From: Bacteroidales bacterium
Lineage (GTDB): Bacteria; Bacteroidota; Bacteroidia; Bacteroidales; F082
Length of the DNA: 50,884 nucleotides
Assembly (NCBI GenBank): GCA_015491905.1
Contig: WGGC01000196.1
Coordinates: forward strand, 1 to 50,884
Direction of reading: 5' to 3'
The notes under the pieces were generated by a model. It saw only the letters and a program-made list of their open reading frames with translations. It was not told the origin of the DNA and searched no databases. Position 1 is the first letter of the stretch. Each line of letters opens with the position of its first letter. This document shows, piece after piece, positions 8,434 through 18,117 of this stretch. Made by a program: the position numbers and the translations under genes.

Positions 8434-9030
8434 ATGCTTATAGATAGTTTAAAAGAAAAAGATATTATACTTGCATCAGGCTCTCCGCGAAGAAAGTTAC
8501 TTTTGGAAGAAATGGGTATTTCATTTTGTGTGGAAACACGTTCTGTAAAAGAAAATTTCCCTGAAGGATTAAACCCCCGGGAAGTAGCAGTCTTTTTAAG
8601 TCGCTTAAAAAGCAATGCCTTTAAAAATAACGAATTAATACCTGATAAATTATTGATAACAGCTGATACCGTGGTAGCCTCGGGAAATACAATATTAGGA
8701 AAACCTACAGATGAAAATGATGCTTTTAATATGTTAAAAATATTGTCAGGCAAATCACATGATGTTATAACAGGAATTACACTTCGAACAGCACAAAAAG
8801 AAAGAAGCTTTTTTGCAAGTACTACGGTTTATTTTTCAAACCTGTCCGATGAACTGATATCATACTATATTACTCATTATAAACCTTATGATAAAGCCGG
8901 CGCATATGGAATACAAGAATGGATAGGACATGTAGCCATTGAAAGAATTGAAGGTTCTTATTTTAATGTGATGGGATTACCCACCCATAAACTATATACA
9001 GAGTTGATATCTTTTACTAAAAAAGAATAA
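8434..9030 (+). CDS. maf: Maf nucleotide pyrophosphatase (dTTP/UTP type)
   Basis: The 198-aa protein shows the Maf signature ILASGSPRRKLLLEEMG (residues 11-27), ITADTVV near 70-76, GKPTDENDA near 88-96, SHDVITGI near 107-114 and KPYDKAGAYGIQ near 149-160. Maf proteins hydrolyse nucleoside triphosphates to monophosphates and are thought to clear non-canonical or modified pyrimidine nucleotides. The last motif fits the dTTP/UTP (YhdE) group. It begins 1 base after the prenyltransferase stop and ends 6 bases before the convergent PorP-like gene, with no obvious terminator between them. Confidence 0.93.
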   Translation: MLIDSLKEKDIILASGSPRRKLLLEEMGISFCVETRSVKENFPEGLNPREVAVFLSRLKSNAFKNNELIPDKLLITADTVVASGNTILGKPTDENDAFNMLKILSGKSHDVITGITLRTAQKERSFFASTTVYFSNLSDELISYYITHYKPYDKAGAYGIQEWIGHVAIERIEGSYFNVMGLPTHKLYTELISFTKKE

Positions 9031-9036
9031 AGATTC

Positions 9037-10101
9037 TTAAAATGGAGAACACTCCAGAGTGTTTCTTGACTGTACGGGAATGCGAATTTTATTTGGGTCA
9101 ACAAGTCTTGCATTGTCAAGTTCAAAAATAATGCTAATCTCATGTGATGGCCCTGTAAAAGCAGCTCCACCTTTAATATTCATATCAAAGGAATACATTA
9201 TTTTCATTCTGCTATCACTGTTAAACGGTACATTTAACCCTGCAAGCCAAACAAAATTGCCAAAGCTTGTTTTACGATACATCTCATTTTTATACCACAT
9301 ACCTACATAAACATTGGAGATATATGCATTTGTACCAATAGCAAACAAACTCATCTGAGCTTGTGTTTGGTATAAAATTCCGGGATTCAGTTTAATATGG
9401 CGGGCACGATAATAAAAACCACGGTGACGTTTAAAGTCAATAACAAAATCCATGTGTGCCACCCATTTTCTGGGTAAAGGAGCTACATCTTGTAAAAACG
9501 ACTGATTAGGTTGTGTAATATGATGTACCGCCAATCCGAAGGTCCCTGTTACCCTTTCAGTCATAAGCTGATAAATTCCACCAATAGAAAAATCAGGAAA
9601 TACAATAGGGCTGCTACCCGGATTTCTAAAACTAGTTGGACCTATATTTCCTAATCGTGGGTCTAGCTGATCTGAAAAAACCAAACTGCTCCAGTTTACT
9701 TGCTTTGACACTACTGAAACCAAAGCTCCAAGTTGAAAAATAGAAAATCTGTTTATAGGAATACGTACTGCCGGAATAATGCCCACCATAGTAGATTTTA
9801 TCACGCCTAGCCCCTCAATATTAGAGCTGGCCAAAAATCCAATACCTCCTGCACCCGGTATATTCCTGTCTGCAATGTCTGCACTAAAGGCATACGAATG
9901 ATATTCCCCCGGCATCCTTGTCCATTGCTTTCTTAAATTCAACCGCGCTTTAAAACCCATGGTAAGTCCAACATAAGCCGGATTAAAATAAGTGGGATTA
10001 TTAAAATATTGTGAAAAATTAATATCCTGCGATTTCACAGTGAAAAATGAAACCATTAACACTATGAATAAACCGGTTCGTATTATTTTTAAAAACTTCA
10101 T
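9037..10101 (-). CDS. PorP/SprF-family type IX secretion membrane protein
   Basis: The 354-aa precursor has a signal peptide (1-24, ending VKSQ) followed by the PorP/SprF signature: INFSQYFNNPTYFNPAYVG at about 27-45, LRKQW (55-59), then beta-barrel strands. PorP/SprF proteins are outer-membrane partners of the T9SS. SprF-like members are needed to export particular cargo with type B C-terminal domains. The gene lies 11 bases after the giant PKD protein, which carries such a domain, so the pair most probably forms a cargo and its dedicated partner, as sprB-sprF does in Flavobacterium. Confidence 0.9.
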   Translation of the reverse strand: MKFLKIIRTGLFIVLMVSFFTVKSQDINFSQYFNNPTYFNPAYVGLTMGFKARLNLRKQWTRMPGEYHSYAFSADIADRNIPGAGGIGFLASSNIEGLGVIKSTMVGIIPAVRIPINRFSIFQLGALVSVVSKQVNWSSLVFSDQLDPRLGNIGPTSFRNPGSSPIVFPDFSIGGIYQLMTERVTGTFGLAVHHITQPNQSFLQDVAPLPRKWVAHMDFVIDFKRHRGFYYRARHIKLNPGILYQTQAQMSLFAIGTNAYISNVYVGMWYKNEMYRKTSFGNFVWLAGLNVPFNSDSRMKIMYSFDMNIKGGAAFTGPSHEISIIFELDNARLVDPNKIRIPVQSRNTLECSPF

Positions 10102-10112
10102 CCTTATGCTAT

Positions 10113-13100
10113 TTAACGTATTAAAGTAACAGTTCCAAAAGGTTTTAAATTACCATCGCCATTATCAGAACCTTCCCAATATGTATTATCAATAAATTTA
10201 GCAGAAACTTTCCAAAGATAATTTCCTTCAGGCATGGGTTGCCCTTTATATGTTCCATCCCAACCTTCTGTAGGCTCTCCTTCGGGCGATAACTTGTTAC
10301 TTTCCCACAGCAAAGTTCCCCACGAACTGAAAACCTGTATGTGATATTCTTTCAAATGAATACCTTTAGGTTGAAAAATATTTGTTCCGGGAACATTGCT
10401 TGATGGAGCAAAAGAATTTGGTATGAACAAGCCCAATGTTAAATCATAGACCTTCGTAGCAGTATCGGAGCACATATATTTACTGGTAGCAATTAATATA
10501 ATATTATATATACTTCCCGATTCATATTTATTTACAGGGCTTTTTTCTGTTGAAGTTTTTCCGTTTCCAAAATCCCAAAAATATGTTGAGGCTCCTATAG
10601 TTGTATTCTCCATTTTTACCTGCCCTGTAACCTGCTGATAACCATAAAGAATATTAAAGCCGGCTTTCGGAACTGAATGGACTGCAACATCCTTCACAAA
10701 AGTATCTGAACATGACCTGTTATCAACAACAATTAATCTAACAGGATATGACCCCACCGAATCATATTTATAAACAGGATTTTGAACGGAAGATGTATCA
10801 TGTACATTGTACGGATCACTAAACTTCCAATCCCAGCTTACCAGATGTGTACCAAAAGTCTGGGTGGTATCAGTAAATTGTATGGAATATCCTGCACAAG
10901 AAATTCCGGTATAAAAATCAGCCTTAGGTGGTTTAGTAATTCTAACTTTTTTAGTTACAGAATCATCACATCTAAACCGATTGGTTATAAGTAATTTAAC
11001 ATTAAACGTATCAGGTCGGGAAAAACTATGTACCGGATTTTGCAGTTCTGAAGTATCCGAAAGTCCGCCAGTATCACCAAAATTCCAGTGCCACTGGGTG
11101 ACAGCCTCTCCATTGTCGGCAGAATTATCAAGAAACCTGGTATTACTGCCAAAACAAACTCCCGAAAAGGAAAAATCAGCAACCGGTCGAGGACGTACAA
11201 CTACCGTTGAATCATAAAATTTTGAAAAAATTACATTATTTTCTTTTGCTGTTATTGTTAACCTTACAATATAAGTTCCTCCACGTTGATAGGTATGACA
11301 AACTTTATTTTTCTTTATAGTATAAGCGATAGTTTTACCATCTCCGAAATCCCAATGCCAACGTAAAATAGATCCATTATTGGAATGTAATACTGACCTG
11401 TCGGTAAAACAAACTGAATCCAAAGCACAATCACGCCCTGCTATACTTTTATAATTAACTTTCAAACAAGACTCTCTGGGAATAGCTTTGGTAATGCTAT
11501 TATGGCATGAATTGAAGTTTGTTACCACAAGACTGGCAAAATAAACACTGTCCTGAGGTCCATACAGATGATTGGGATTTCTTAATGTGGATACATTACC
11601 GGCACCGGAAACACCATCTCCGAAATTCCAGTTCCATGAGCGTATAAAATTACCTCCGCCTGTCGAATGATCCGTAAAATAAGTAGCTCCGTCACATGCT
11701 GTAGTGGTAAAAGAAAAATCAGGAACAGGCAAAGAATCAACGGTTACCTGATGGGCTGCTGTTGCATTGCATCCATTGGTGTCGACAGCACTTAACTTCA
11801 CATTAAAAGTTCCTGGCCGGTAAAAAATATGGTTTATGGTATCTTTATAGGTTATACGCCCGGAACTTCCATCATTAAAACTCCAGGTAAAAGTAGTGAT
11901 GGAATCATTAGAAGGAATATAACTCGTCTGAAAAGGAGTGGGTTGCTTAAAACAAACCTTTTTAGCTGAAAAATCAATTCGTAAACTATCACGTAAACAG
12001 ACTTTTGTAGTGTCAATATTAGCACAACCATTTGTATCAACAACTTTTAGGGTAACCTGATAACAAGTATCAAAAGCTCTAAACTTATAAACAGGATTCT
12101 GCTGCTGAGAAGTGTCACTTTCGTAAAATGTCCATAAATATGATTTTATAGGACTTTTCCCTGATCCCTGTACCGATTGATCCTTAAACGTAACCTGAGA
12201 CGCCGGACTACAGGCCTGCTGGTAAATAAATGCGGGCTTTGGCCTGTCATGAACATTGACAAACTGAAAACTTGTATCAGAACATCCGTAGTTGTTTACA
12301 ACAATCTGTCGTACATTATAACTATTAATATTTGCATAACGATGGGTGGGGTTTTGAATTTGTGAAGTATCTCCATCTCCAAAATCCCAATGCCACCGGT
12401 CCACATATCCATCAGTATCGCTGGAACCATCAGTAAAATAAGTTGAATCACCTATACAGGTTAAACTTACCATAAACTTTGACTTAGGTAGAGCAAATAT
12501 TTTTACGGGATAAGCAATACTATTCTGACAACCTTTTAAATTCGTAACTGTAAGTTTTACTTGATAATTTCCTGGTTTTTTATATCTATAAATCGGATTT
12601 TGAAAATTGGAAGTATCACCATTTCCAAAATCCCAGTGCCAATTCACAATGTTCTTTGCAATCCCAAAAAAATATGACTTTTCGCCAAAACAAATAGAAT
12701 CCTTCTTAATTGTAAAGTCTACTGCCGGTAAAGAATCAATTTTTACTACCTGAACAGTTGTATCGCGACAACCATCAGCATTACCAATAATTAACCTTAC
12801 AGAATAACTTCCCGGACTACTTAAAACATGAACAGGATTTTGCATAGAAGAAGTATCATCAACGCCGGAAGCAGGATCATCAAAATTCCATTTCCACGAA
12901 TTTATTGCAGAACCATTATTAGTTGAAGAACGGTCGAAAAATGAAGTGGGCTTTGAATAGCAGGTATCATTATATGTAAAATTAGCCTGAGGCTTTAAAT
13001 GAACAGAAATATTTTTCGAAATACTTCTTTTGTACCCTGCTGAATCAATAACCAATAAAGTGACCTGATATGTGGTTTGATGGAGATATATATGTTTTAC

Positions 13101-14069
13101 GTCAGGATTTCCCGGACGGTTAACAATTATACTGTCTCCATCCCCAAAATACCACTTCCATGTTTTAATGTATCCATTGGAAGTTGTAGATAAATCTTTA
13201 AAAAATGTAGTGTCGTTTAAACAAACCGGCGAAATTGAAAAATCCGGAACAGGTAATGGTTGAATTGAAACAGTTTGTGTAACGGAATTAGTACATATAC
13301 CATCAACAACAATAGAAAGTTTAACCTGATAATTACCAATAGCAGTAAACTGATGAGTGGGGTTTTGAATATTTGAAGTATCCCCATCACCAAAATTCCA
13401 ATGCCATGAAGTTACATTTCCTTGCCCCGTACCGGAAAATTGAATGTTATCAGTGGTGGCAGCAGGATTAATATCCCATGTAAAACTAACAGAAGGTGGC
13501 AAATTTACCCTTTGATTATAAGCCGGGGAATTTTGATTACCACAACCCAAACTATCTATAACATGTAATACTACATTATAATTTCCCGTATCAGAAAACT
13601 GATGAACAGGATTTTGAACAGTATCAGAAGTACCGTCACCAAAATCCCATTGCCAGCTTACAATAGGATGACCGGAAGAACCAAAAAAATTAGCCGGAAC
13701 TGTAAGACAGGAAGGATTAGGATTACTGGCAACATAAACAGTAGGCAGAGAATGTATTACCAATGTTTTAACAATTGAATCCTGACATGTAACTCCGGAA
13801 GAATCAGCTGTAACAACTAATTTTACGTTAGTTGTAATTCCGGGCTGAAAGGTGTGAGTTACTGTTTGACCGGTAGCAGTACTACCATCACCAAAATCCC
13901 AACTCCATTTTACCAACTGATAATTTACTGACGCTGAAGATGAATCGACAAACTCTATGGTGCTACATCCTTTATAAGTGTAGGTATAATTTGCAGTTGT
14001 GCTACACTGTGCCTTTATCATGCCTATAGAGGCAATTAAAAATAATACAGTTAATGTATATTTTTTCAT
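10113..14069 (-). CDS. Giant PKD-repeat surface protein with gliding-type (type B) T9SS C-terminal domain
   Basis: The 1318-aa precursor starts with a signal peptide (1-20, ending IKAQ). I count 14 PKD-like repeats by their WxWxFGDG cores or variants (for example WSWDFGDGS, WHWNFGDGD, WDWKFSDPY, YFWDFGNGK), each about 85-90 residues. The last ~95 residues (about 1222-1318), from FIPNSFAPSS through GWDGTYKGQPMPEGNYLW, match the gliding motility-associated C-terminal domain, a type B T9SS sorting signal. The protein should be exported to the cell surface and act as an adhesin or filament. Cysteines are frequent near repeat borders and could form disulfides. It is transcribed with the PorP-like gene 11 bases downstream. 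The ligand is unknown. Confidence 0.93.
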   Translation of the reverse strand: MKKYTLTVLFLIASIGMIKAQCSTTANYTYTYKGCSTIEFVDSSSASVNYQLVKWSWDFGDGSTATGQTVTHTFQPGITTNVKLVVTADSSGVTCQDSIVKTLVIHSLPTVYVASNPNPSCLTVPANFFGSSGHPIVSWQWDFGDGTSDTVQNPVHQFSDTGNYNVVLHVIDSLGCGNQNSPAYNQRVNLPPSVSFTWDINPAATTDNIQFSGTGQGNVTSWHWNFGDGDTSNIQNPTHQFTAIGNYQVKLSIVVDGICTNSVTQTVSIQPLPVPDFSISPVCLNDTTFFKDLSTTSNGYIKTWKWYFGDGDSIIVNRPGNPDVKHIYLHQTTYQVTLLVIDSAGYKRSISKNISVHLKPQANFTYNDTCYSKPTSFFDRSSTNNGSAINSWKWNFDDPASGVDDTSSMQNPVHVLSSPGSYSVRLIIGNADGCRDTTVQVVKIDSLPAVDFTIKKDSICFGEKSYFFGIAKNIVNWHWDFGNGDTSNFQNPIYRYKKPGNYQVKLTVTNLKGCQNSIAYPVKIFALPKSKFMVSLTCIGDSTYFTDGSSDTDGYVDRWHWDFGDGDTSQIQNPTHRYANINSYNVRQIVVNNYGCSDTSFQFVNVHDRPKPAFIYQQACSPASQVTFKDQSVQGSGKSPIKSYLWTFYESDTSQQQNPVYKFRAFDTCYQVTLKVVDTNGCANIDTTKVCLRDSLRIDFSAKKVCFKQPTPFQTSYIPSNDSITTFTWSFNDGSSGRITYKDTINHIFYRPGTFNVKLSAVDTNGCNATAAHQVTVDSLPVPDFSFTTTACDGATYFTDHSTGGGNFIRSWNWNFGDGVSGAGNVSTLRNPNHLYGPQDSVYFASLVVTNFNSCHNSITKAIPRESCLKVNYKSIAGRDCALDSVCFTDRSVLHSNNGSILRWHWDFGDGKTIAYTIKKNKVCHTYQRGGTYIVRLTITAKENNVIFSKFYDSTVVVRPRPVADFSFSGVCFGSNTRFLDNSADNGEAVTQWHWNFGDTGGLSDTSELQNPVHSFSRPDTFNVKLLITNRFRCDDSVTKKVRITKPPKADFYTGISCAGYSIQFTDTTQTFGTHLVSWDWKFSDPYNVHDTSSVQNPVYKYDSVGSYPVRLIVVDNRSCSDTFVKDVAVHSVPKAGFNILYGYQQVTGQVKMENTTIGASTYFWDFGNGKTSTEKSPVNKYESGSIYNIILIATSKYMCSDTATKVYDLTLGLFIPNSFAPSSNVPGTNIFQPKGIHLKEYHIQVFSSWGTLLWESNKLSPEGEPTEGWDGTYKGQPMPEGNYLWKVSAKFIDNTYWEGSDNGDGNLKPFGTVTLIR

Positions 14070-14136
14070 TCGCAGAAAATTTATTCAAAAAAAGCGGAAT
14101 CTATCCTTTTAGTTTTCCAAAGAACGAAAAAATTTC

Positions 14137-15540
14137 TTAATTATTGTTAATTTTTTCTTTTAAATAATGGTTTAAAATAGCTTTAAGCTGATTTATCGAA
14201 AATTTTTTGGCAATTATGACCTTTTTCTTATTCAATAAATATAATTGAGGAGTACCCGGTATATCATAGGTTTTGGTAAAATCACCTTTTATACTGTGTG
14301 TGCCATTTACATTTATCCATGGATAACTCCTTTCTTTCAATGCTTTTTTCCAATTACTTATATCAGGGTTTATAGAAATGGCATAAACACGAAGATCATA
14401 TTTTTTATGAAGATAAGGAATCATCTCTTTTAGTTCTGCCAACTCCTTTTTACAAATACCACAATGATAATCCCAAAATACCAACAATGTAAATTGCGCT
14501 TTTAAGGATTTAAAATCAACATATTGGCCTGAAGAGTCAATTAAAATTAAATCAGGGGCTACATTTCCCATTAAAGTCGGGCGCAGTTTATCTGCTCTTT
14601 CCTTTAACATTTTCTTAATAGATGGAGTTGCGTTTAGAACAGGCTCTTTCATAAAATATTTGTCCACCAGGTTCACAAATACCTTATCAAAACCCATATA
14701 TTTTGGGTTTTGATAGTCAGAGATAAACTTCCAGGCAAGAAAACTAAAGCATTCCTGACAGGGTTTGGCTTTACGCATCACTAGTCCTATGGACTGTATC
14801 ACAGAATCAGGTATCATAGGTACATAATATTTAAAATACCTGGAAACCTTCATCGCATACAAAGGCGTCCGGAAAAGCCCTTTATTACCAAGGTTAAAAT
14901 TATCCCAATAATGTGCTTTCAGATATCTAAATCGATATAGGGTATCATGTGAATGTCCTTCAGGAATTTTTATTTCATCAGAAGCCTTTAAAATTTTTGT
15001 TAAAAAAAGATTGGGATATTTTTGCTCTATAAGGGCTTTAAAATTCCGGATATCCATATTAACAGATATAATCTTTTTTTTAATTTGAGCTTTCTTTTCG
15101 GAGGAAAGGGTAGGATTCTTCAGCTCCTTTTTCAGATTTTTTAATATTTTGTAAAGCCGATTATTTTTATTTATAAACTGAAAAAACATTTGATTTTCCA
15201 GTGATTTTGAAACCTGCATATTACCTGTAAAATCCGGGCCTTTTGTTTCCAATAAAAAGGATGTTTTCTGAGAAATTACAAATTCGAAGAGCTTTTGCCT
15301 TTTAAAATTAGCAACCATATATACACCTTTCGGAAACCCTCCCGATCTCTTAAAATAAAAATTTTGCCTCTTCGTTTTGTAAGCAGTATCCATAACCTCA
15401 ATTCGGTTTCCGTAATAGGAAGCTAAAATCAAAGCAGTATCAGGATAATTCTCTAACCTCAATTTAACCACCTGGGTTTCTTGAGAATACAAAACGGATG
15501 TTGGAACCAGAAGTAACATTAACCATAATAAACCTTTCAT
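14137..15540 (-). CDS. Exported TlpA-like thioredoxin-fold protein
   Basis: From the ATG at 15540 the 467-aa protein starts with a clear signal peptide (MKGLLWLMLLLVPTSVLYSQ); an upstream in-frame ATG at 15576 would add 12 residues that spoil it. The N-terminal half resembles the DUF4369/DUF5106-type helper region found before Bacteroidota TlpA domains. The C-terminal third is a thioredoxin fold with FWDYHCGICKKEL (active-site CGIC) and a cis-proline in GTPQLYLL. It is expected to act as a periplasmic disulfide reductase or oxidase; the substrate is unknown. A CxxC with Gly-Ile instead of Pro-His or Pro-Pro occurs in this subgroup. It is upstream of the PKD gene (67-base gap), possibly co-transcribed. 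Confidence 0.87.
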   Translation of the reverse strand: MKGLLWLMLLLVPTSVLYSQETQVVKLRLENYPDTALILASYYGNRIEVMDTAYKTKRQNFYFKRSGGFPKGVYMVANFKRQKLFEFVISQKTSFLLETKGPDFTGNMQVSKSLENQMFFQFINKNNRLYKILKNLKKELKNPTLSSEKKAQIKKKIISVNMDIRNFKALIEQKYPNLFLTKILKASDEIKIPEGHSHDTLYRFRYLKAHYWDNFNLGNKGLFRTPLYAMKVSRYFKYYVPMIPDSVIQSIGLVMRKAKPCQECFSFLAWKFISDYQNPKYMGFDKVFVNLVDKYFMKEPVLNATPSIKKMLKERADKLRPTLMGNVAPDLILIDSSGQYVDFKSLKAQFTLLVFWDYHCGICKKELAELKEMIPYLHKKYDLRVYAISINPDISNWKKALKERSYPWINVNGTHSIKGDFTKTYDIPGTPQLYLLNKKKVIIAKKFSINQLKAILNHYLKEKINNN

Positions 15541-15683
15541 ATCCTGACTTGTTATTTTTGCGGTAAAAATAAACAATTATGCATAATTAAGACTGAAAAA
15601 TTGGAAGAGGGAAAATTATGCAGAGACATAAACGTGAATTCTCCGGAATTAAATATACAAAAAGGGTAAAACTACCATAAAGT

Positions 15684-16274
15684 TTAACTGTTACTCTTAT
15701 TCAGAGCTTCCACAACTTCTTCAGTTAGACAAACTTTACCTAAAAACGGAAGAACATTTTTTATGGAACAAAAATGTTCTTCCGGTGCTCTTGCCGACAT
15801 GGCATCTTCAACAAACAGTTGGTTATAACCCCGTTCATAAGCATCCCTGGCAGTGCTTTCCACTCCTTTGTTAGTGGATATCCCCAGCAAAATAATTGTT
15901 TGTATTCCACGGCGCCGGAGCTGCAGGTCCAGTTCGGTACCATAAAATGCTCCCCATTGTCGTTTCAAAATCTGAAAATCGGAAGGTTGCACTCTTAATT
16001 CCGGTACATATTCTGCCCAGTCTTCAGGCAAATTCTCAAAGGACAAGTTTTTTTCTGATTGTGGACGTAATGCATCTTTAAAATCTCTTGAAGGTGATAC
16101 ATGCACCAAAAAAATTGGCATATTCAATTTCCTGGAAACATCAAGAATTTTTACTGTATTTTGTATTACCTTTCCTGTTTCATGCGGCCGGGAGGGAAAT
16201 GCTGTTATTCCTTTCTGTAAGTCTATAACAACCACCGCTGTAGTTTTCGGATTAATATGAAGCTTTGATTCCAT
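15684..16274 (-). CDS. Isochorismatase-like hydrolase lacking the catalytic cysteine
   Basis: The 196-aa protein has the isochorismatase-like fold: VVVIDLQKG with Asp18, the central lysine in ILKRQWGAFYGTELD (Lys104), and LLGISTNKGVESTARDAYERGY (129-150). In active cysteine hydrolases of this superfamily the residue before VE is the nucleophilic Cys; here it is Gly137. E. coli YecD, from memory, has the same GVESTAR change. The protein may use another mechanism, as true isochorismatases do not need the cysteine in every case, or may be non-catalytic. It stands alone: the genes around it are about 100 and 285 bases away. The 285-base gap upstream shows no clear promoter or small gene. Confidence 0.85.
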   Translation of the reverse strand: MESKLHINPKTTAVVVIDLQKGITAFPSRPHETGKVIQNTVKILDVSRKLNMPIFLVHVSPSRDFKDALRPQSEKNLSFENLPEDWAEYVPELRVQPSDFQILKRQWGAFYGTELDLQLRRRGIQTIILLGISTNKGVESTARDAYERGYNQLFVEDAMSARAPEEHFCSIKNVLPFLGKVCLTEEVVEALNKSNS

Positions 16275-16559
16275 AGGAATTTGTTTTTAAACATTTTAAC
16301 AAAATAAAAAACTTTTTTACTAACTACCTTATATCATATTTATTGTTAGCTCTCATACTTCTTACTGTCAAGGACTAATTTCAATTTCAAAATTACAAGG
16401 TTAAGGATTACCTTTTTAATTTTTAATTATTTTTAACTGGCTCAGTAATACATATAAAACATTCAAGAGATATTTCAGACTTATATAAACATCAACTTTT
16501 TAGCAAAGAAACCAATAAAGCAGAAGTTTGTACGAAAATAAATTTTAATGAAAAAGATG

Positions 16560-18080
16560 TTACTTTTTACTATTTAGAATATATAAGGCATCTATTTTCA
16601 GCATTGAATCTACAGTAATATGTTTCTTTTTTGCTTTTTTTTCTATTAACGAAAACCAGTTTTTGTCAGCTTTAATACGTTGAATAATTGTTTCGATATT
16701 TTCCTTTCTTGTCACTTTTGAGAAACTTTCCGATTGACCCTTTAATGCCCGGTCATAATCGGGATGTACCAGCAAATACTTAAAATCAGATGTAGGATGT
16801 ACTCTGCCAAAGGAATTAAAATAAGCTTTATTTGACATTGAATCCCAATGTATTGCACCATAATAATACTGAACATTATAAAAAGCCCCTAAAACTGCAG
16901 ACGCCACAATAAATATAACTAAAATAAATTTAACTACAGCCTTTCTTTCTGCTGTCCAGGCATAAACCGTGGCAAGAGGAATAGCCATAACAGGATAAAT
17001 ATCAATAAGAGCCCTTTGGCCGAGGCTGCCACCGTACCACCATGACCACCAAGATGAAACCACATAAAGATAAGCTACAAAAAGCACTAAAACCGGCCAA
17101 AAGAACTTTTTATTTTTATAATAAAGCAAAATAATTCCTATTAAAGAAAAAAACATCACCGGGGTATATATTAACCAACCTTTTCTAAAGCTTAAAAGGA
17201 CATTCATAAATTGAGGGTGCAAAAAGAAAAAACCTTCATTTCCATATGAATAATAGATCCAATGACCGGTAATAATTTTCCAATACCATAACTGAGGAAT
17301 CATCATCAGAAAGCCAAAAAAAATCATCACTATAATAAGACGCCATCTCTTAATAAGAAATAAAAAACGTAACTTTAAATCAGTAAAACTTTTAACATCA
17401 AACAACAAAAAAAATAAAATAAACAAAAAATTAACAGGCCGGATAAGAGTCAATAACCCCATTACCATTCCTATAAAAACTGACTTGAAAAAGGTACTGC
17501 CGGAGTACCATTTAATTGTTAAAAACAAAAATATAGCAGCCAAAGCAAAATCATATACATGTGGCATACCAGGCTCGAAAGTGCTGTACCAAAACAAATT
17601 GGTTCCCAAACCCAATGTTAAAATAACAAGTCCGATAACCACTTTAGAAAAATATTGACGTAAAACCAACGATAAAAACATTAATCCTAAAGCAAGATAA
17701 AAAAGAGCAGCCAATACAATTGCCAGCCTATATGGTGGAGAATAACCTCCTGAATTATATCCTAAAGGAGAAGCCAGATTATTTGCCGCAAAGAAAAAAG
17801 GAGAATACATTATTGATAAACCCATGGTATATTTAAAAGCATATTTACCATTGGGAAGTTTTTTAGCCCAGAAAACAAATTTCTTTTTTCCTTTATAGTT
17901 CTCTTTAAACTTTAATGAAACGTCATGATAAATAAAAGCAGCCGGTAAATAGCCATAATAATCTATTACATCCCATTGTATCACCCGGTTTTGGTCTTTC
18001 CATATATTAGTATTAAAATCTGACCAGATAGCAGCTATCATGACAAGTAAAATACTGAATTCAATAAAATATCTTTTCAT
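16560..18080 (-). CDS. Polytopic membrane protein, probable GT-C type glycosyltransferase
   Basis: From the ATG at 18080 (an ATG at 18101 adds seven residues) the 506-aa protein has about 11-12 hydrophobic segments and an extracytoplasmic loop after the first one containing QWDVIDYYGYLP, reminiscent of the acidic first-loop motif of GT-C enzymes. A soluble C-terminal tail of about 90 residues is rich in Lys. It follows the GT2 gene by 37 bases. Together with the two upstream genes it suggests polyprenyl-phosphate-sugar synthesis followed by transfer to a surface glycan. No sequence motif fixes the sugar or acceptor. Confidence 0.75.
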   Translation of the reverse strand: MKRYFIEFSILLVMIAAIWSDFNTNIWKDQNRVIQWDVIDYYGYLPAAFIYHDVSLKFKENYKGKKKFVFWAKKLPNGKYAFKYTMGLSIMYSPFFFAANNLASPLGYNSGGYSPPYRLAIVLAALFYLALGLMFLSLVLRQYFSKVVIGLVILTLGLGTNLFWYSTFEPGMPHVYDFALAAIFLFLTIKWYSGSTFFKSVFIGMVMGLLTLIRPVNFLFILFFLLFDVKSFTDLKLRFLFLIKRWRLIIVMIFFGFLMMIPQLWYWKIITGHWIYYSYGNEGFFFLHPQFMNVLLSFRKGWLIYTPVMFFSLIGIILLYYKNKKFFWPVLVLFVAYLYVVSSWWSWWYGGSLGQRALIDIYPVMAIPLATVYAWTAERKAVVKFILVIFIVASAVLGAFYNVQYYYGAIHWDSMSNKAYFNSFGRVHPTSDFKYLLVHPDYDRALKGQSESFSKVTRKENIETIIQRIKADKNWFSLIEKKAKKKHITVDSMLKIDALYILNSKK

Positions 18081-18117
18081 CAATGATTTAAATACATACA
18101 TATATGCAATAAGCTGA

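Noticed and set aside
10113-14069. DNA similarity among the PKD repeats as a possible CRISPR or tandem DNA repeat
   Set aside because: The similarity is at protein level (WxWxFGDG cores), with diverged DNA and about 85-90 codons per unit.
15551-15558. Plus-strand TATTTTTG resembling a -7 box
   Set aside because: It would point away from the minus-strand genes here and no plus-strand gene follows, so it is probably chance.
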